Shown piece after piece: positions 16,152-24,658 of a stretch of 34,115 bases of DNA. The first letter of the stretch is position 1; each line of letters starts with the position of its first letter. The DNA is from Pseudomonadota bacterium. GTDB lineage: Bacteria > Pseudomonadota > Gammaproteobacteria > Acidiferrobacterales > Acidiferrobacteraceae. The DNA lies in assembly GCA_021794275.1 (NCBI GenBank), contig JAJYRD010000042.1:1-34115 (forward strand), written 5' to 3'. Both the position numbers and the translations under genes were made by a program. The notes below the pieces were generated by a model. That model was given only the letters and a program-made list of their open reading frames with translations. It was not told where the DNA came from and searched no databases.

Positions 16152-16613
16152 ATGAACATGAAGCATCGAGTTATTACTACGGCTCTGGTCGCCTCCCTGA
16201 CCGGCTGCGCCATGCCCCCGCAAAACGCGAACGTGTACGCGGGCTCGTCCTCCATGCAGGCCCGCCAGGTGGCTTTAGGTCAAGTGATCGCCGTCCGCCC
16301 CATTCAGATCCGTGCCGGATCACAGGACGGCCAGACCGGCGCCGAAGTCGGCGGCCTGGGCGGGGGCGGGATTGGCGCGGCGCTTGGTAACACCCGCGGC
16401 GCGATCATCGGGGCCCTGGCGGGGATCGGCCTCGGAGCCTTTGTCGGCAGCCAACAGACACGCCCCGGCGATCTTGTGACCGTGAGATTCATCACGGGCC
16501 AGATCCGCGCGTTCGCCCAGCCCCTGGCCGCCAAAGAACAGCAGTTCACGGTCGGGGAGCGCGTCGAGGTGGTGATCGGTCGCCACGACCGCGTTATCCC
16601 ACTACACAGCTAA
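16152..16613 (+). CDS. Glycine-zipper outer-membrane lipoprotein (SlyB-like)
   Basis: A 153-aa protein with a lipoprotein signal: a basic start (MKHR), a hydrophobic core and the lipobox LTGC, giving Cys19 as the lipidated residue. A glycine zipper covers about 66-102 (GGLGGGGIGAALGNTRGAIIG, then ALAGIGLGAFVG), the 17 kDa/SlyB-type two-helix domain. A small beta domain follows (GDLVTVRFITGQ ... VGERVEVVIG). Such proteins sit in the outer-membrane inner leaflet and stabilise the envelope. In a transfer locus it may replace a T4SS lipoprotein or protect the envelope during mating; this is inferred. Confidence 0.85.
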   Translation: MNMKHRVITTALVASLTGCAMPPQNANVYAGSSSMQARQVALGQVIAVRPIQIRAGSQDGQTGAEVGGLGGGGIGAALGNTRGAIIGALAGIGLGAFVGSQQTRPGDLVTVRFITGQIRAFAQPLAAKEQQFTVGERVEVVIGRHDRVIPLHS

Positions 16614-16624
16614 AAGGAGGCCTT

Positions 16625-16777
16625 ATGACGACCATTCGAAAAAAACGCGGTCCGCGTGGCGAACATCCGAGCCCCTACCCAGGCGCTACTCGCTGGAACG
16701 ACCGACGCCGCCAATGGGGCGCGGTCTCGGGGGGCCGAACCATCAACAACCGGACGTTGCTGCCCCGTCGCAAATGA
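16625..16777 (+). CDS. Small basic protein (50 aa)
   Basis: A 50-aa frame starting at ATG 16625, preceded by a strong Shine-Dalgarno (AAAAGGAGGCCTT). It starts 11 bp after the lipoprotein stop and ends at a TGA that touches the next leader motif. The product is rich in Arg and Lys (MTTIRKKRGPRGEH, then WNDRRRQW). A small DNA- or RNA-binding role is possible. The start signal and exact fit between neighbours support a real gene; no family was recognised. Confidence 0.55.
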   Translation: MTTIRKKRGPRGEHPSPYPGATRWNDRRRQWGAVSGGRTINNRTLLPRRK

Positions 16778-16796
16778 ATTTCCGCCGAAGCAGCTA
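16777..16796 (+). promoter_or_regulatory. Leader motif copy before the coupling-protein operon
   Basis: AATTTCC (16777-16783) and CAGCTA (16791-16796), then ATAG. A stem GGGGCC/GGCCCC (16804-16821) and TTATAAGGAG lead to ATG 16841. It marks the likely start of the 16841-19646 operon. Confidence 0.7.
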
Positions 16797-16840
16797 ATAG
16801 CACGGGGCCAATCCCGGCCCCTTATAAGGAGTGAAGAACA

Positions 16841-17074
16841 ATGAGTGAAATATCCGATGCCGTTTTTGCGCGCGCCTTCGATGCTGTTCTGTTCGAAGGG
16901 AAAGCTAAACCTGATCTGACTACCGAGATCATGGCCTCCCTGCGGGGGCTTCGCCACCCGCGCGGCGTGGAGGCGGTGCTGCTTGACTCTCACCTGTCCG
17001 GTGGAGAGGTGTGGGGCCGTCCTCACCTGGACCGCTTGAGGGACAAATACCTCAACAAGGAGACTGAAAAATGA
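16841..17074 (+). CDS. Hypothetical protein
   Basis: A 77-aa protein with AAGGAG upstream, beginning MSEISDAVFARAFDAVLFEG. It appears soluble and mostly helical, with no signal peptide or recognised motif. The stop overlaps the next start (ATGA), so it is coupled to the following gene. It is first in the operon that ends with the coupling protein, so a transfer accessory role is likely only by context. Confidence 0.6.
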   Translation: MSEISDAVFARAFDAVLFEGKAKPDLTTEIMASLRGLRHPRGVEAVLLDSHLSGGEVWGRPHLDRLRDKYLNKETEK

Positions 17075-17301
17075 CTGAGGCCGAGCTGGAAAAAATGGAG
17101 GGGGTCGTGTTTGCCGCGATCCCCCCAGGAGAAGTCCATCTGATTCTTTCAGAGTGGTCTGGCAATAACTACCAGCGCCTGATCGAGGCCTTGTTCCTCT
17201 ACCTGAATCTCAAGGAGGTCAAAAAGGCTACGCGATGTGGTGTCACCACGGCGGATGAAATGATGCTGATCCGCGCGTGCGGCACCTACACCCTGCAATA
17301 A
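17071..17301 (+). CDS. Hypothetical protein
   Basis: A 76-aa protein, translationally coupled to the preceding gene by a four-base overlap, with GGAG in the upstream coding end. It begins MTEAELEKMEGVVFAAIPPGE. The middle (YQRLIEALFLYLNLKEV) is a helical, partly hydrophobic stretch, but not a convincing membrane segment. No family was recognised. Confidence 0.6.
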   Translation: MTEAELEKMEGVVFAAIPPGEVHLILSEWSGNNYQRLIEALFLYLNLKEVKKATRCGVTTADEMMLIRACGTYTLQ

Positions 17302-17313
17302 GGAGATTGACCC

Positions 17314-17985
17314 ATGAACGAACTTGACCAAGCCAAACTGGAAGCCTGGCGCCTCGCTGAGCAGCGCCGCATCGACCAACGCCGCGCCGACGACCTGGAC
17401 GCGGCCGACCAACGCCGCGCAGACGACTGGGCCCGCGCTGAATTGCGCCACCGGGACGCCATGCGCCTCGCGGACATGCGCGCGAGCGACGACCCCGCCA
17501 CCCGCGAAATCGGGGAGAAGGTGCAAAGGGTAATGGACTCCCGCGACCGGCAGGAGGCGCGGGACCAGGATCTGACGGGGCGCGGTGCCCCCATCCGCGG
17601 CCCCCACGGGCAAGAACTGCCTGACCCGCATATGGACCCCGGCTGGCTCGCCCGCTGGGAGCGGGAAGGGACCTTGACCCAGCTCACGCCCGCCGAGCGG
17701 GAAAAACTTCGGGAGATCGACCGCCAGGACCCTATGGGCCGTTCACAGCGTGAGGCCTTTCTCCCCCGCGAGGTGCTGGGCATCCGGGCCAACAGCGACC
17801 GCCAGATGGCGGCCTTCCGGGAGGAACGCGACATTGCCGGCCGCATGGCCGGGGCGGCCCAGGTCCAGGTGGAGGAACGCCCCCACAGGGTTGTCCAGGC
17901 ACAGGAGCCTACCAAGTCCGAACCTAAGGCCCCCGCGGCGCAACACACGCAGGACCAGGACGAAGACGAAGAGCTGGAAATGTAA
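17314..17985 (+). CDS. Charged coiled-coil protein upstream of the coupling protein
   Basis: A 223-aa highly charged protein starting 12 bp after the previous stop, with AAGGAG upstream. Residues 1-70 are a long Ala/Arg/Asp/Glu helix with an imperfect repeat (RRIDQRRADDLDAADQRRAD), suitable for a coiled coil. The centre has GRGAPIRGPHGQELPDPHMDPGW. The tail is disordered and ends with an acidic run (DQDEDEELEM). It has no membrane segment. Acidic disordered tails occur in proteins that dock to coupling ATPases, so it may be an adaptor or relaxosome accessory. That is inference. Confidence 0.6.
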   Translation: MNELDQAKLEAWRLAEQRRIDQRRADDLDAADQRRADDWARAELRHRDAMRLADMRASDDPATREIGEKVQRVMDSRDRQEARDQDLTGRGAPIRGPHGQELPDPHMDPGWLARWEREGTLTQLTPAEREKLREIDRQDPMGRSQREAFLPREVLGIRANSDRQMAAFREERDIAGRMAGAAQVQVEERPHRVVQAQEPTKSEPKAPAAQHTQDQDEDEELEM

Positions 17986-18011
17986 TCACTCACAAGCAAA
18001 AGGAGAACACC

Positions 18012-19646
18012 ATGGAACACTTCGACATTCACAAGGCCGTCGCGAAACACAATCGTGAGGTATCAGGGGGCAAGCCCCCGTGGCTTCTATACTGGCAATT
18101 GGCAGGGGCCGCGCTCGTGGCGATCCTGGCCGCGTTCGGTTTCGGCATCGCGGGGCTCTGGAACCTCGCGCGCCACCGCGCGCCACGGGGCACTCTGGCA
18201 TTCTACACCCCAGCCCAGCCGGCGATGGCCGCGTTGTTTTTCCTCCTCGCGATCGGCTCGGGTCTTGGCGCCTGGTGGCTGATCCAGCACATGAAGGCGT
18301 GGGGTGCGCGGCTCATCGACATCGATGGCGGCCGTGAGGACGAGGTCCACCAGAAGGGCACAAAAATCCTGCACGTTCGCGACGCAGCCTACCACCTCCC
18401 CACCCCCCAGGGGGCTCTCACGATCGCGGGCATCCCGCTACCCGCGAGCGTGGAGCAGCAACATATCCTCCTGGCCGGCGCGCCGGGGTCTGGCAAATCT
18501 GAAGCCCTCAAAACCCTGGTCGCCCAGGTCCGTGCCCGCGGGTCCGATGGGGCTGTGATCCACGACCCCACGGGAGAAATGGTCGCGCTTTTCTATGACC
18601 CCAAGCGCGGGGATCTCATCATCAACCCCTTGGACGCGCGCCATGCGCCCTGGGATCTTTGGTCGGACCTACAGCCCGGAGAGGAGGCGAATCTCGCAAA
18701 AGCGATCATCCCCAGCGCCACAGGCGACAACAAGTATTTCAGCGACGCGGCACAGGCGTTGCTAGAAGTACTGTTCCAGCAGACCCACACGGTCGACGAC
18801 CTTGTGAAGGCCGGTTTGGGAGAGTCCGCACAGGAGCTTGTGGAACGGTTGGAGCGCGCGGGCATGGGCGGCCTCGCGGGCAATGTCAAAACCTTTGGCA
18901 GCGTCCGTGGCAACCTCGCGCCCTACCTGCGCAGCCTGGCGCTTCTCCCCCCGGTCCCTCCGGGGCTGGGGATCAACCTCGCGGAGTTTTGCGAGAAGCC
19001 AAAGGGCCGGTTCATATTTTTGCTGACCCGCCGGCGGACCAAGGACGCGCTGCGGCCTTTGCATCAGCTCTTCTTGACTCAGGTGGTGAGCACCGCGACC
19101 AGCCTGCGCCCCGATCCTACGCGCCGCATCTGGCTGTTCCTGGACGAGCTGCCGGAGCTGATGCCATCGGACGCGGTGGCCACGTCACTTTCCCAGGGTC
19201 GCAAGTTCGGACTGTCCTCCGTGCTCGCGGTGCAGGAAGTTGGGCAGATGTACGACCGCGTTGGGCAGTACGAGGCGCGGGCATTGCTGTCCATGCCCAA
19301 AACTCGCCTGATCCTCCGGGTCGGCGACGGAGAATCCGCTGAGGCCATGTCCAAGGAGGTCGGGGACAGGCAAATCCAGCGAAAGGTGGTCTCACTAAAG
19401 CAGAACGAGGTCATGAAGAGCGAGCAGAACGTGGCCTCGACCACCTGGCAGACCACGACCGAGCGCGCCGTCTTGCCTGCTGAAATCATGGCCCTCCCAG
19501 ACCTTAACGGATACCTGAGGATCGAGGCTTCCACGATGCGGGTCACGCTGCGCTACACCCCGCGTACGACGGTTGCAGAGGACTACAAGCCGGTCCCGCC
19601 GCGCCCGCTGCCAGTCGCAGAGAAAAAGGAGGCGGAAGAGAAGTAA
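18012..19646 (+). CDS. Type IV coupling protein (TrwB/TraD/VirD4 family)
   Basis: A 544-aa protein. Two N-terminal membrane helices (about 24-50 and 70-95) precede the cytosolic motor. Walker A is GAPGSGKSE near 156-164. VIHDPTGEMVALFY (about 178-191) is the family strand, and IWLFLDELPEL near 372-382 is Walker B. QEVGQMYDRVG and ALLSMPKTRLILRVGD follow, as in TrwB. Couplers bring the relaxase-DNA complex to the type IV channel and pump DNA with ATP. It is the last gene of its operon. No VirB-type genes follow, so the channel must come from elsewhere or lie outside the window. Confidence 0.93.
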   Translation: MEHFDIHKAVAKHNREVSGGKPPWLLYWQLAGAALVAILAAFGFGIAGLWNLARHRAPRGTLAFYTPAQPAMAALFFLLAIGSGLGAWWLIQHMKAWGARLIDIDGGREDEVHQKGTKILHVRDAAYHLPTPQGALTIAGIPLPASVEQQHILLAGAPGSGKSEALKTLVAQVRARGSDGAVIHDPTGEMVALFYDPKRGDLIINPLDARHAPWDLWSDLQPGEEANLAKAIIPSATGDNKYFSDAAQALLEVLFQQTHTVDDLVKAGLGESAQELVERLERAGMGGLAGNVKTFGSVRGNLAPYLRSLALLPPVPPGLGINLAEFCEKPKGRFIFLLTRRRTKDALRPLHQLFLTQVVSTATSLRPDPTRRIWLFLDELPELMPSDAVATSLSQGRKFGLSSVLAVQEVGQMYDRVGQYEARALLSMPKTRLILRVGDGESAEAMSKEVGDRQIQRKVVSLKQNEVMKSEQNVASTTWQTTTERAVLPAEIMALPDLNGYLRIEASTMRVTLRYTPRTTVAEDYKPVPPRPLPVAEKKEAEEK

Positions 19647-19669
19647 GGCTATAAATGGCGCCGCTTAAT

Positions 19670-19693
19670 GCCCCTCGCATGGGGGCCTTTTTT
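19670..19693 (+). terminator. Rho-independent terminator after the coupling protein
   Basis: GCCCC and GGGGC around TCGCAT, followed by six T residues. It ends the 16841-19646 operon and lies just before the next leader motif. Confidence 0.75.
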
Positions 19694-19699
19694 ATGGGC

Positions 19700-19719
19700 A
19701 ATTTCCGCCGCCGCAGCTA
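19700..19719 (+). promoter_or_regulatory. Leader motif copy before 19752
   Basis: AATTTCC (19700-19706) and CAGCTA (19714-19719), followed by TAGACAG. It follows directly on a terminator and stands 32 bases before ATG 19752, so it must mark a new transcription or leader start. No GC hairpin follows this copy. Confidence 0.7.
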
Positions 19720-19751
19720 TAGACAGACACACTTAAGTAGGAGACAAAATC

Positions 19752-20009
19752 ATGGAAAGCGAAAGCATCTGGAAAAACGCGGCATGGGAAGTTCTAGAAA
19801 CAATTCGCGCAGACGGGCGGCGGCAAGTCGGTAGAAGACCCTCGGCAAAGCAGATAAAGGCGGTTCTAGCTGACACTGAGACGCTGAAAGTGGTCTTGAC
19901 CCGAGAAAATCCGGACACAGCAAATATGCTGTTTGACGAAAACGGATATCTGGCGCGGACCGGCGCGGGCGTCATTGCGACCGCGACTTTACTGATACAG
20001 GGAGATTAA
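19752..20009 (+). CDS. Hypothetical protein
   Basis: An 85-aa protein from ATG 19752 with TAGGAG upstream. It begins MESESIWKNAAWEVLETIRA and contains a basic patch (GRRQVGRRPSAKQIK). It is probably helical. It pairs with the small membrane protein that starts one base after its stop. Its own leader motif suggests control together with the transfer genes. No family was recognised. Confidence 0.6.
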   Translation: MESESIWKNAAWEVLETIRADGRRQVGRRPSAKQIKAVLADTETLKVVLTRENPDTANMLFDENGYLARTGAGVIATATLLIQGD

Positions 20010-20010
20010 A

Positions 20011-20172
20011 ATGGTCGCGCTCGTTTTTAGCGTCGTTGCGTTTCTGACGTTTCTGGTTCTGCTGTCATATGGCCCCGCCGCCGCGTTTGCCTTTGGCCTT
20101 TTTTTGGGTGGCGTCGCGTTTCTGTTTTGCCTGCCTTGGGTCGTCCTGGGCAACCCGGGCGACCACAAATAA
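20011..20172 (+). CDS. Small membrane protein (53 aa)
   Basis: A 53-aa frame with GGGAGATTAAA before ATG 20011, one base after the preceding stop. Nearly all of it is hydrophobic: residues 2-20 (VALVFSVVAFLTFLVLLSY) and about 25-47 (FAFGLFLGGVAFLF, then LPWVVL) form two membrane helices joined by GPAAA. The polar tail is GDHK. It may act in entry exclusion or assist a channel; such small proteins are common in transfer operons, but nothing specific is shown. Confidence 0.6.
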   Translation: MVALVFSVVAFLTFLVLLSYGPAAAFAFGLFLGGVAFLFCLPWVVLGNPGDHK

Positions 20173-20190
20173 ACGCTACATAGGAATAAT

Positions 20191-20218
20191 GGCCCCCAAA
20201 AACTCGGGGGCCTTTTTT
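20191..20218 (+). terminator. Rho-independent terminator
   Basis: GGCCCCC and GGGGGCC with a short A-rich loop, then six T residues. It closes the 19752-20172 operon. The next 235 bp hold no recognised gene. Confidence 0.8.
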
Positions 20219-20454
20219 ATGGAACGCATAGCGAAAACCTACCCCCAACCAATAACTGAAGTAACCCCCTTAATAACTTTTTAACCCGCCGTCTTGATTG
20301 CGCTCTATCCGTCTCAGCGGTTCTGCAAGCCTCATCTCTTGCCCCATGCCGCGTTCGTTCGCGTCTCCCTCACAAGTCCCACGCCAGCACAAAAAGCCGT
20401 GCTGTCATGGGGCCCTTGCCGGTCGCCAAAAGCCGCTCACTACCTCGGCCTTGA

Positions 20455-21249
20455 GTGAGGGCAAGAGCTGACGCAAGACGCAGAACCAACAACCAGGAGT
20501 CGAAATATGAAAACGCGCAATCAAAGACCGACGGCAGAACACAAGTCGAGGGGCTTCAAGCCTCCGCATCCGCAGGGGGGCAAACCCACGACATTCACCA
20601 AGCGATCACTAACCAGATTCTAGCGGCCATGGAGCAAGCCCGTACCACAGGCCGCAGGCTCTGGGACAGTCAGCCCAGCCTTCCCATGAACCTCTCGACC
20701 GGCAAGCCCTACCAGGGCATAAACGTCTTGATCCTCTGGAGCGCAGGCCTCAGCCACGGGTACACCTCACCGTACTGGCTCACCTACAAACAAGCGGCCG
20801 ACATGGGCGGTCAGGTGCGCAAGGGCGAGCACGGCACGCGCTGCGTGTTCTATAAGCCTTGGGAATCGGAGGAGGTCAACGACGCGGGCGAGAAGGAAAC
20901 CATCCAGGGCGCGATCCTCAAAACCTTCACCGCGTTCAACCTGGACCAGATCGACGGCATCGAGGGCCCGGCCAGAGAAGAGCGCCCGGCCTTCGAGGTT
21001 CTGGCGGCCGCCGAAGCCCTCTTGCAGCACACCCCGGCGCCTATCATCGAGGGTGGGCACAAGGCCTGCTACATCCCGAGCCGCGACGAGATCCACATGC
21101 CAGCCCGCGAGACGTTCGTAAGCCCGGAGGCCTTCTACTCAACCGCGTGCCACGAAATGACCCACAGCACCGGCCACAAGAGCCGCCTTGACCGCCAATT
21201 CTCAACCCGGTTTGGTGATGAGGCCTACGCCATGGAGGAGCTGGTAGCC
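20455..21249 (+). pseudogene. ardC: ArdC-like antirestriction protein, 5' part (split by RIT element)
   Basis: The frame encodes the ArdC N-terminal ssDNA-binding domain (HDIHQAITNQILAAMEQ; WDSQPSLPMNLSTGKPYQGI; ILWSAGLSHGYTSPYWLTYKQ) and the metallopeptidase motif HEMTH near 233-237 with EELVA at the end. The gene is cut after GCC 21249; five bases into the insertion the frame ends (TTATCTTGA). The missing C-terminal 65 residues are at 31500-31697. ArdC proteins protect incoming DNA from host restriction. The best ribosome-binding site (CAGGAG) precedes ATG 20507, which is in another frame. A missing G in the run 20575-20580 would join that start to the ArdC frame, so the GTG 20455 start is uncertain. 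Confidence 0.9.
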
Positions 21250-21263
21250 TTATCTTGACAGTC
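21250..21263 (+). repeat. Left terminal inverted repeat of the RIT element
   Basis: TTATCTTGACAGTC, matched at the right end with one mismatch. The 190 bp between it and the first recombinase gene hold the leader and no other gene. Confidence 0.85.
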
Positions 21264-21455
21264 TGCACCGCCAGCAGATGACCATCTTGTTCTGAAATCA
21301 TCTCAACTGGAATAGACTCGCCGCGTGGTGAGCCAGAGCGGCCCGTTCACTGCGGGCGCAGTTGCTTGCCCGACCCGGAGACCAACAATGTTGAATTCAA
21401 TAAAAATGATAGTGGAAGGTGGCAAGTCTGCCTTCTTGTGTGCCGGTGAGTACCG

Positions 21456-22862
21456 TTGATTACGCTTCAGGAGCATCGACCCGGTGGCGTTGAGAATGGG
21501 GTTTCCCCGCGAGATTTTCATGTCCCACTGATTCTTAAAAACGGTGTGCTCTATAACCCCGATCTGGACCGGTTTTTCATGGACTTGCCGTTGAATGGCG
21601 TACGCTCGCCACATTCTTTGCGAGCCTATGGTTACGACATCATGGTCTGGGTGCGGTTTCTGGATGAGGCGCGGGGAACGAACATTTGGAAGGCCGAGCG
21701 AGCGGATGTCATGGCTTTTCAGCGAGCCCGACGGCGTCAAAGTGCGGAAGTAAGTGTGTCGGCGTCATCATGGAATCGCAGTGTGGCCGCGTTCGAGAAG
21801 CTGTACAGATGGGCTGAGGCCGAGGGCCTGATGTCATCCAGCCCCTTCACTCATCGTGACATTTGGATGCGCACCCATGGCACGGGCCGGGCCCGCGCGG
21901 TGGCGCGGAACGACGCCTACGAGCGTGCGGCAAAGCGCTCGGATATTCGCTTTGTTTCGCTTGAGGAGTTTGGTGTGTTCAAGAACGTTGGCCTGCGCAC
22001 CTTGACGCCGAGCGGCACCCCGCGTGTCGGTGCCCGCGACCGTAACGGCACGCGCAACGCACTCTTTGCGGAATTACTGGTCAGCACCGGGCTTCGCTTG
22101 GAGGAGGCCTCGTTTCTGCTGGAATCCGAGCTGCGAGGATTGATGGCGCTGAATTCGAAAGGGAGTCGTCAGGTTCGACTGGAACTATCGCCACCACTCA
22201 CCAAAGGTGATCGCGGGCGCACCGTGCTATTGCCACGCCGCATACTTCAGCAAATCTCCACCTACCTTGCGATCGAGCGGACACATGCGGTTTCCAAATT
22301 CAAGGCGCGATCCGGCTGGCAATCCATGGACCGACCCATATTAATTCGCCGGCCCGCCGCCGGTGCCGTGAGCTTTCCGCTGCTACACGGTGGCGCCCTC
22401 CCGCTCGCGGCCCTGACGCCGGATGAGCGTGGCCGGCTTGTCATTTGTGATGAGGACGGTACGCCCGCCGAGCCCGCTGTATTGTGGGTGACTGAGACGG
22501 GTCAACCCGTTCAGCCCAACTCATGGGAAGTCATTTTCGCGCGCGCCTCGCTTCGCTGTGCCGAAGCGGGTATTCCAATCCGCATTAACCCGCATCGCCT
22601 GCGGCACACCTTTGCGGTGCATATGCTGTCCATGCTGATCCGGCACCGCTTGCGCAACGCCGCGCAGGAGCTGACCGATCCCGGCATTGAGGCATACCGT
22701 CGCCTGCTGGGCGACCCGCTGCAGCAGGTTCAGCGCTTGCTCGGTCATGCCAGCCTGGCGACGACCTACATTTATCTCGACCACATTGTTGCTCAAGCGG
22801 ATACGGTTGATGCTGCTGTAGAAGAGATTCTCGCCCTGGTTTCTGACGTGCGCGCATCATGA
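21456..22862 (+). CDS. ritA: RIT tyrosine recombinase A
   Basis: A 468-aa tyrosine recombinase. An N-terminal SAM-like domain (SPHSLRAYGYDIMVWVRFLDE) is followed by the catalytic domain: TGLRLEEASFLL with Arg box I (~210), HRLRHTFAVHML (~380) with the HxxR motif, LGHASLATTYIYLDH (~430) with the second His and nucleophilic Tyr. All key residues are present, so it may be active. The start is uncertain; TTG 21456 gives the full domain, and a nearby GTG is out of frame. It overlaps recombinase B by four bases (ATGA). In RIT elements all three recombinases are thought to act together. Confidence 0.88.
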   Translation: MITLQEHRPGGVENGVSPRDFHVPLILKNGVLYNPDLDRFFMDLPLNGVRSPHSLRAYGYDIMVWVRFLDEARGTNIWKAERADVMAFQRARRRQSAEVSVSASSWNRSVAAFEKLYRWAEAEGLMSSSPFTHRDIWMRTHGTGRARAVARNDAYERAAKRSDIRFVSLEEFGVFKNVGLRTLTPSGTPRVGARDRNGTRNALFAELLVSTGLRLEEASFLLESELRGLMALNSKGSRQVRLELSPPLTKGDRGRTVLLPRRILQQISTYLAIERTHAVSKFKARSGWQSMDRPILIRRPAAGAVSFPLLHGGALPLAALTPDERGRLVICDEDGTPAEPAVLWVTETGQPVQPNSWEVIFARASLRCAEAGIPIRINPHRLRHTFAVHMLSMLIRHRLRNAAQELTDPGIEAYRRLLGDPLQQVQRLLGHASLATTYIYLDHIVAQADTVDAAVEEILALVSDVRAS

Positions 22863-24658
22863 GCAGCCGCCCCCGTAAAGGCTGCTCAGTTCAATTCAGC
22901 GCGGAAGATGGTGCCGATCTGCCGCCGTCCACGGACCCGGTTACCGGGTTACGCTTCACCATCGTAACGTCAGACGGTGGCGTGGTCCTGATCAATTATG
23001 TCGCGCTTCAGCCACGCCGGCTTGCACTGGCGTTCGCTCGGGCGTTACGACACATGGCAAGCCCGGCCGGCTCGCTGGGTGTACGCTCCACCGTCAAAGC
23101 GTATGCGGTCACCCTGCCAAAATTCTTTGCTTATTTAGCGGAATCAAGCGAACCGATTAGCGGCCCCGAAGACCTCCGGGCCAGTCATATTGATGGGTTC
23201 GAGATCTGGCTGGAAGGCCGCGGCCTCACACGCATTCATCTTTTCACAATACTCGTGAAACTGGTTGGGGCGCTGAGGGTCATTGCAGCGGACCGTATCA
23301 GTTCGATCTCTGCTGATCTTCAGCACCGGCTTCGCTATGTCAGCGCCAAGCCGTATCAGCGCAGCGCACCTCGCGACGCCTACAGTCCCTACGTGGCGCG
23401 CCAACTTCGCGACGCTGCCCGCGCGGACATCCGCCAGATTATTCAACGCGTGGAATCCGGTCCCCAGGATGATCCAGAGCTGAAGATCAGAACCATCGAG
23501 ACGGCCGCGCATGCATTCATCACGGAGCACGGCGTCATATTGAGTAGTGAATCGCTATGGAAGAGGCTGTATCGCGCGCGGGTTCGCTTTGGACGACCGA
23601 CGAAATCGCTAACCGATGATTTACACGGCGCCCACTACCTGGGCGCGCACGACGTCATCCCATTTCTTGTCGCGCTGGCCTTGGAAACCGGCCTTGAGAT
23701 TGAATGTTGTAAGACACTGGGGGTGGAATGTCTCCAGAACGCATCCGGTGGCACGGTGGACATCGCCTATACAAAGTTGCGAGCCCGTGGCGCCGAGCAT
23801 AAACAGATGCGCGTCCGTGACAATGGCTCCGGCACGCCGGGAGGCTTGATTCGCAAGCTGATCACGCTTACGTCGGCGGCTCGCCACCACCTTCCTGTCG
23901 AAAATATCTGGGTCTACCATCGTGAGGCAGCGCTCGTTGCTGGCATCAAGCATTCCCAGGGTTTGATTGATGCGTGGATCAACCGTCATGCCATCGTTGA
24001 TGACCATGGACGACCCCTGCAACTGCTCCTCTCTCGCCTCAGGAAGACGCATAAAGCGCTCTGGTATCTCAAGACCGAAGGACATATGGCGCGCTTCGCT
24101 GTGGGGCACACACCGGAGGTTGCGGCGCGCCACTACGCCAATATTCCGTCGCTTCGGGCGCTGCATGAAACAACGGTGGCGAATGCGCTAGAGGATGTCG
24201 TTGCCCGCGCCTTGCAACCCCGTGTTCTTACGCCTGAGCAGGAAGAGGCATGGTTGCTCGACGCAGGCGCCGTTGCGGGCCTACCCGCAGGAGCTGATCC
24301 CATCACCATTCTTGGCGGGGACCAGGATGTCTGGCTCGCCAGCTGTGGCGGCTTTTATACCAGTCCATTTGGCAGGCCGGGCGCGGCCTGCCCAACACCC
24401 GTCTGGGGTTGCCTGGAGTGTTCAAACGCTGTCATCACGGCGCAGAAATTGCCGGCCATTATCGCCTTTCTCGGTTTCATTGAGGCGCAGCGTGAGGGGC
24501 TGGCGGAGGATCATTGGGTTGCCAAGTTTGGTCGCGTGCACGCGCGGATCACACGGCAAATTCTGCCTACGTTTTCGGACGAGATTGTCGCCCAGGCGCG
24601 TCTCGCCGCCAGGGTAGCCGGAATACCGACTTACCTGCCGCCGGAAATCAGCTTTTGA
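22859..24658 (+). CDS. ritB: RIT tyrosine recombinase B
   Basis: A 599-aa protein starting in the ATGA overlap with recombinase A. It has a SAM-like domain (TVKAYAVTLPKFFAYLAES). In the catalytic part the first Arg box appears altered (ETGLEIECCKTLG). The box II region reads RLRKTHKALWYLK, and GHTPEVAARHYANI gives the final His and Tyr. After the catalytic domain comes a Cys cluster (CGGFY ... CPTPVWGCLEC) that may bind zinc. The changed Arg box suggests that it depends on its partners for catalysis. It ends in a TTGA overlap with recombinase C. Confidence 0.85.
   Translation: MSSRPRKGCSVQFSAEDGADLPPSTDPVTGLRFTIVTSDGGVVLINYVALQPRRLALAFARALRHMASPAGSLGVRSTVKAYAVTLPKFFAYLAESSEPISGPEDLRASHIDGFEIWLEGRGLTRIHLFTILVKLVGALRVIAADRISSISADLQHRLRYVSAKPYQRSAPRDAYSPYVARQLRDAARADIRQIIQRVESGPQDDPELKIRTIETAAHAFITEHGVILSSESLWKRLYRARVRFGRPTKSLTDDLHGAHYLGAHDVIPFLVALALETGLEIECCKTLGVECLQNASGGTVDIAYTKLRARGAEHKQMRVRDNGSGTPGGLIRKLITLTSAARHHLPVENIWVYHREAALVAGIKHSQGLIDAWINRHAIVDDHGRPLQLLLSRLRKTHKALWYLKTEGHMARFAVGHTPEVAARHYANIPSLRALHETTVANALEDVVARALQPRVLTPEQEEAWLLDAGAVAGLPAGADPITILGGDQDVWLASCGGFYTSPFGRPGAACPTPVWGCLECSNAVITAQKLPAIIAFLGFIEAQREGLAEDHWVAKFGRVHARITRQILPTFSDEIVAQARLAARVAGIPTYLPPEISF

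Noticed and set aside
24514-24654. Upstream extension of recombinase C
   Set aside because: It lies fully inside recombinase B; the TTGA overlap start fits the coupling pattern of the trio.
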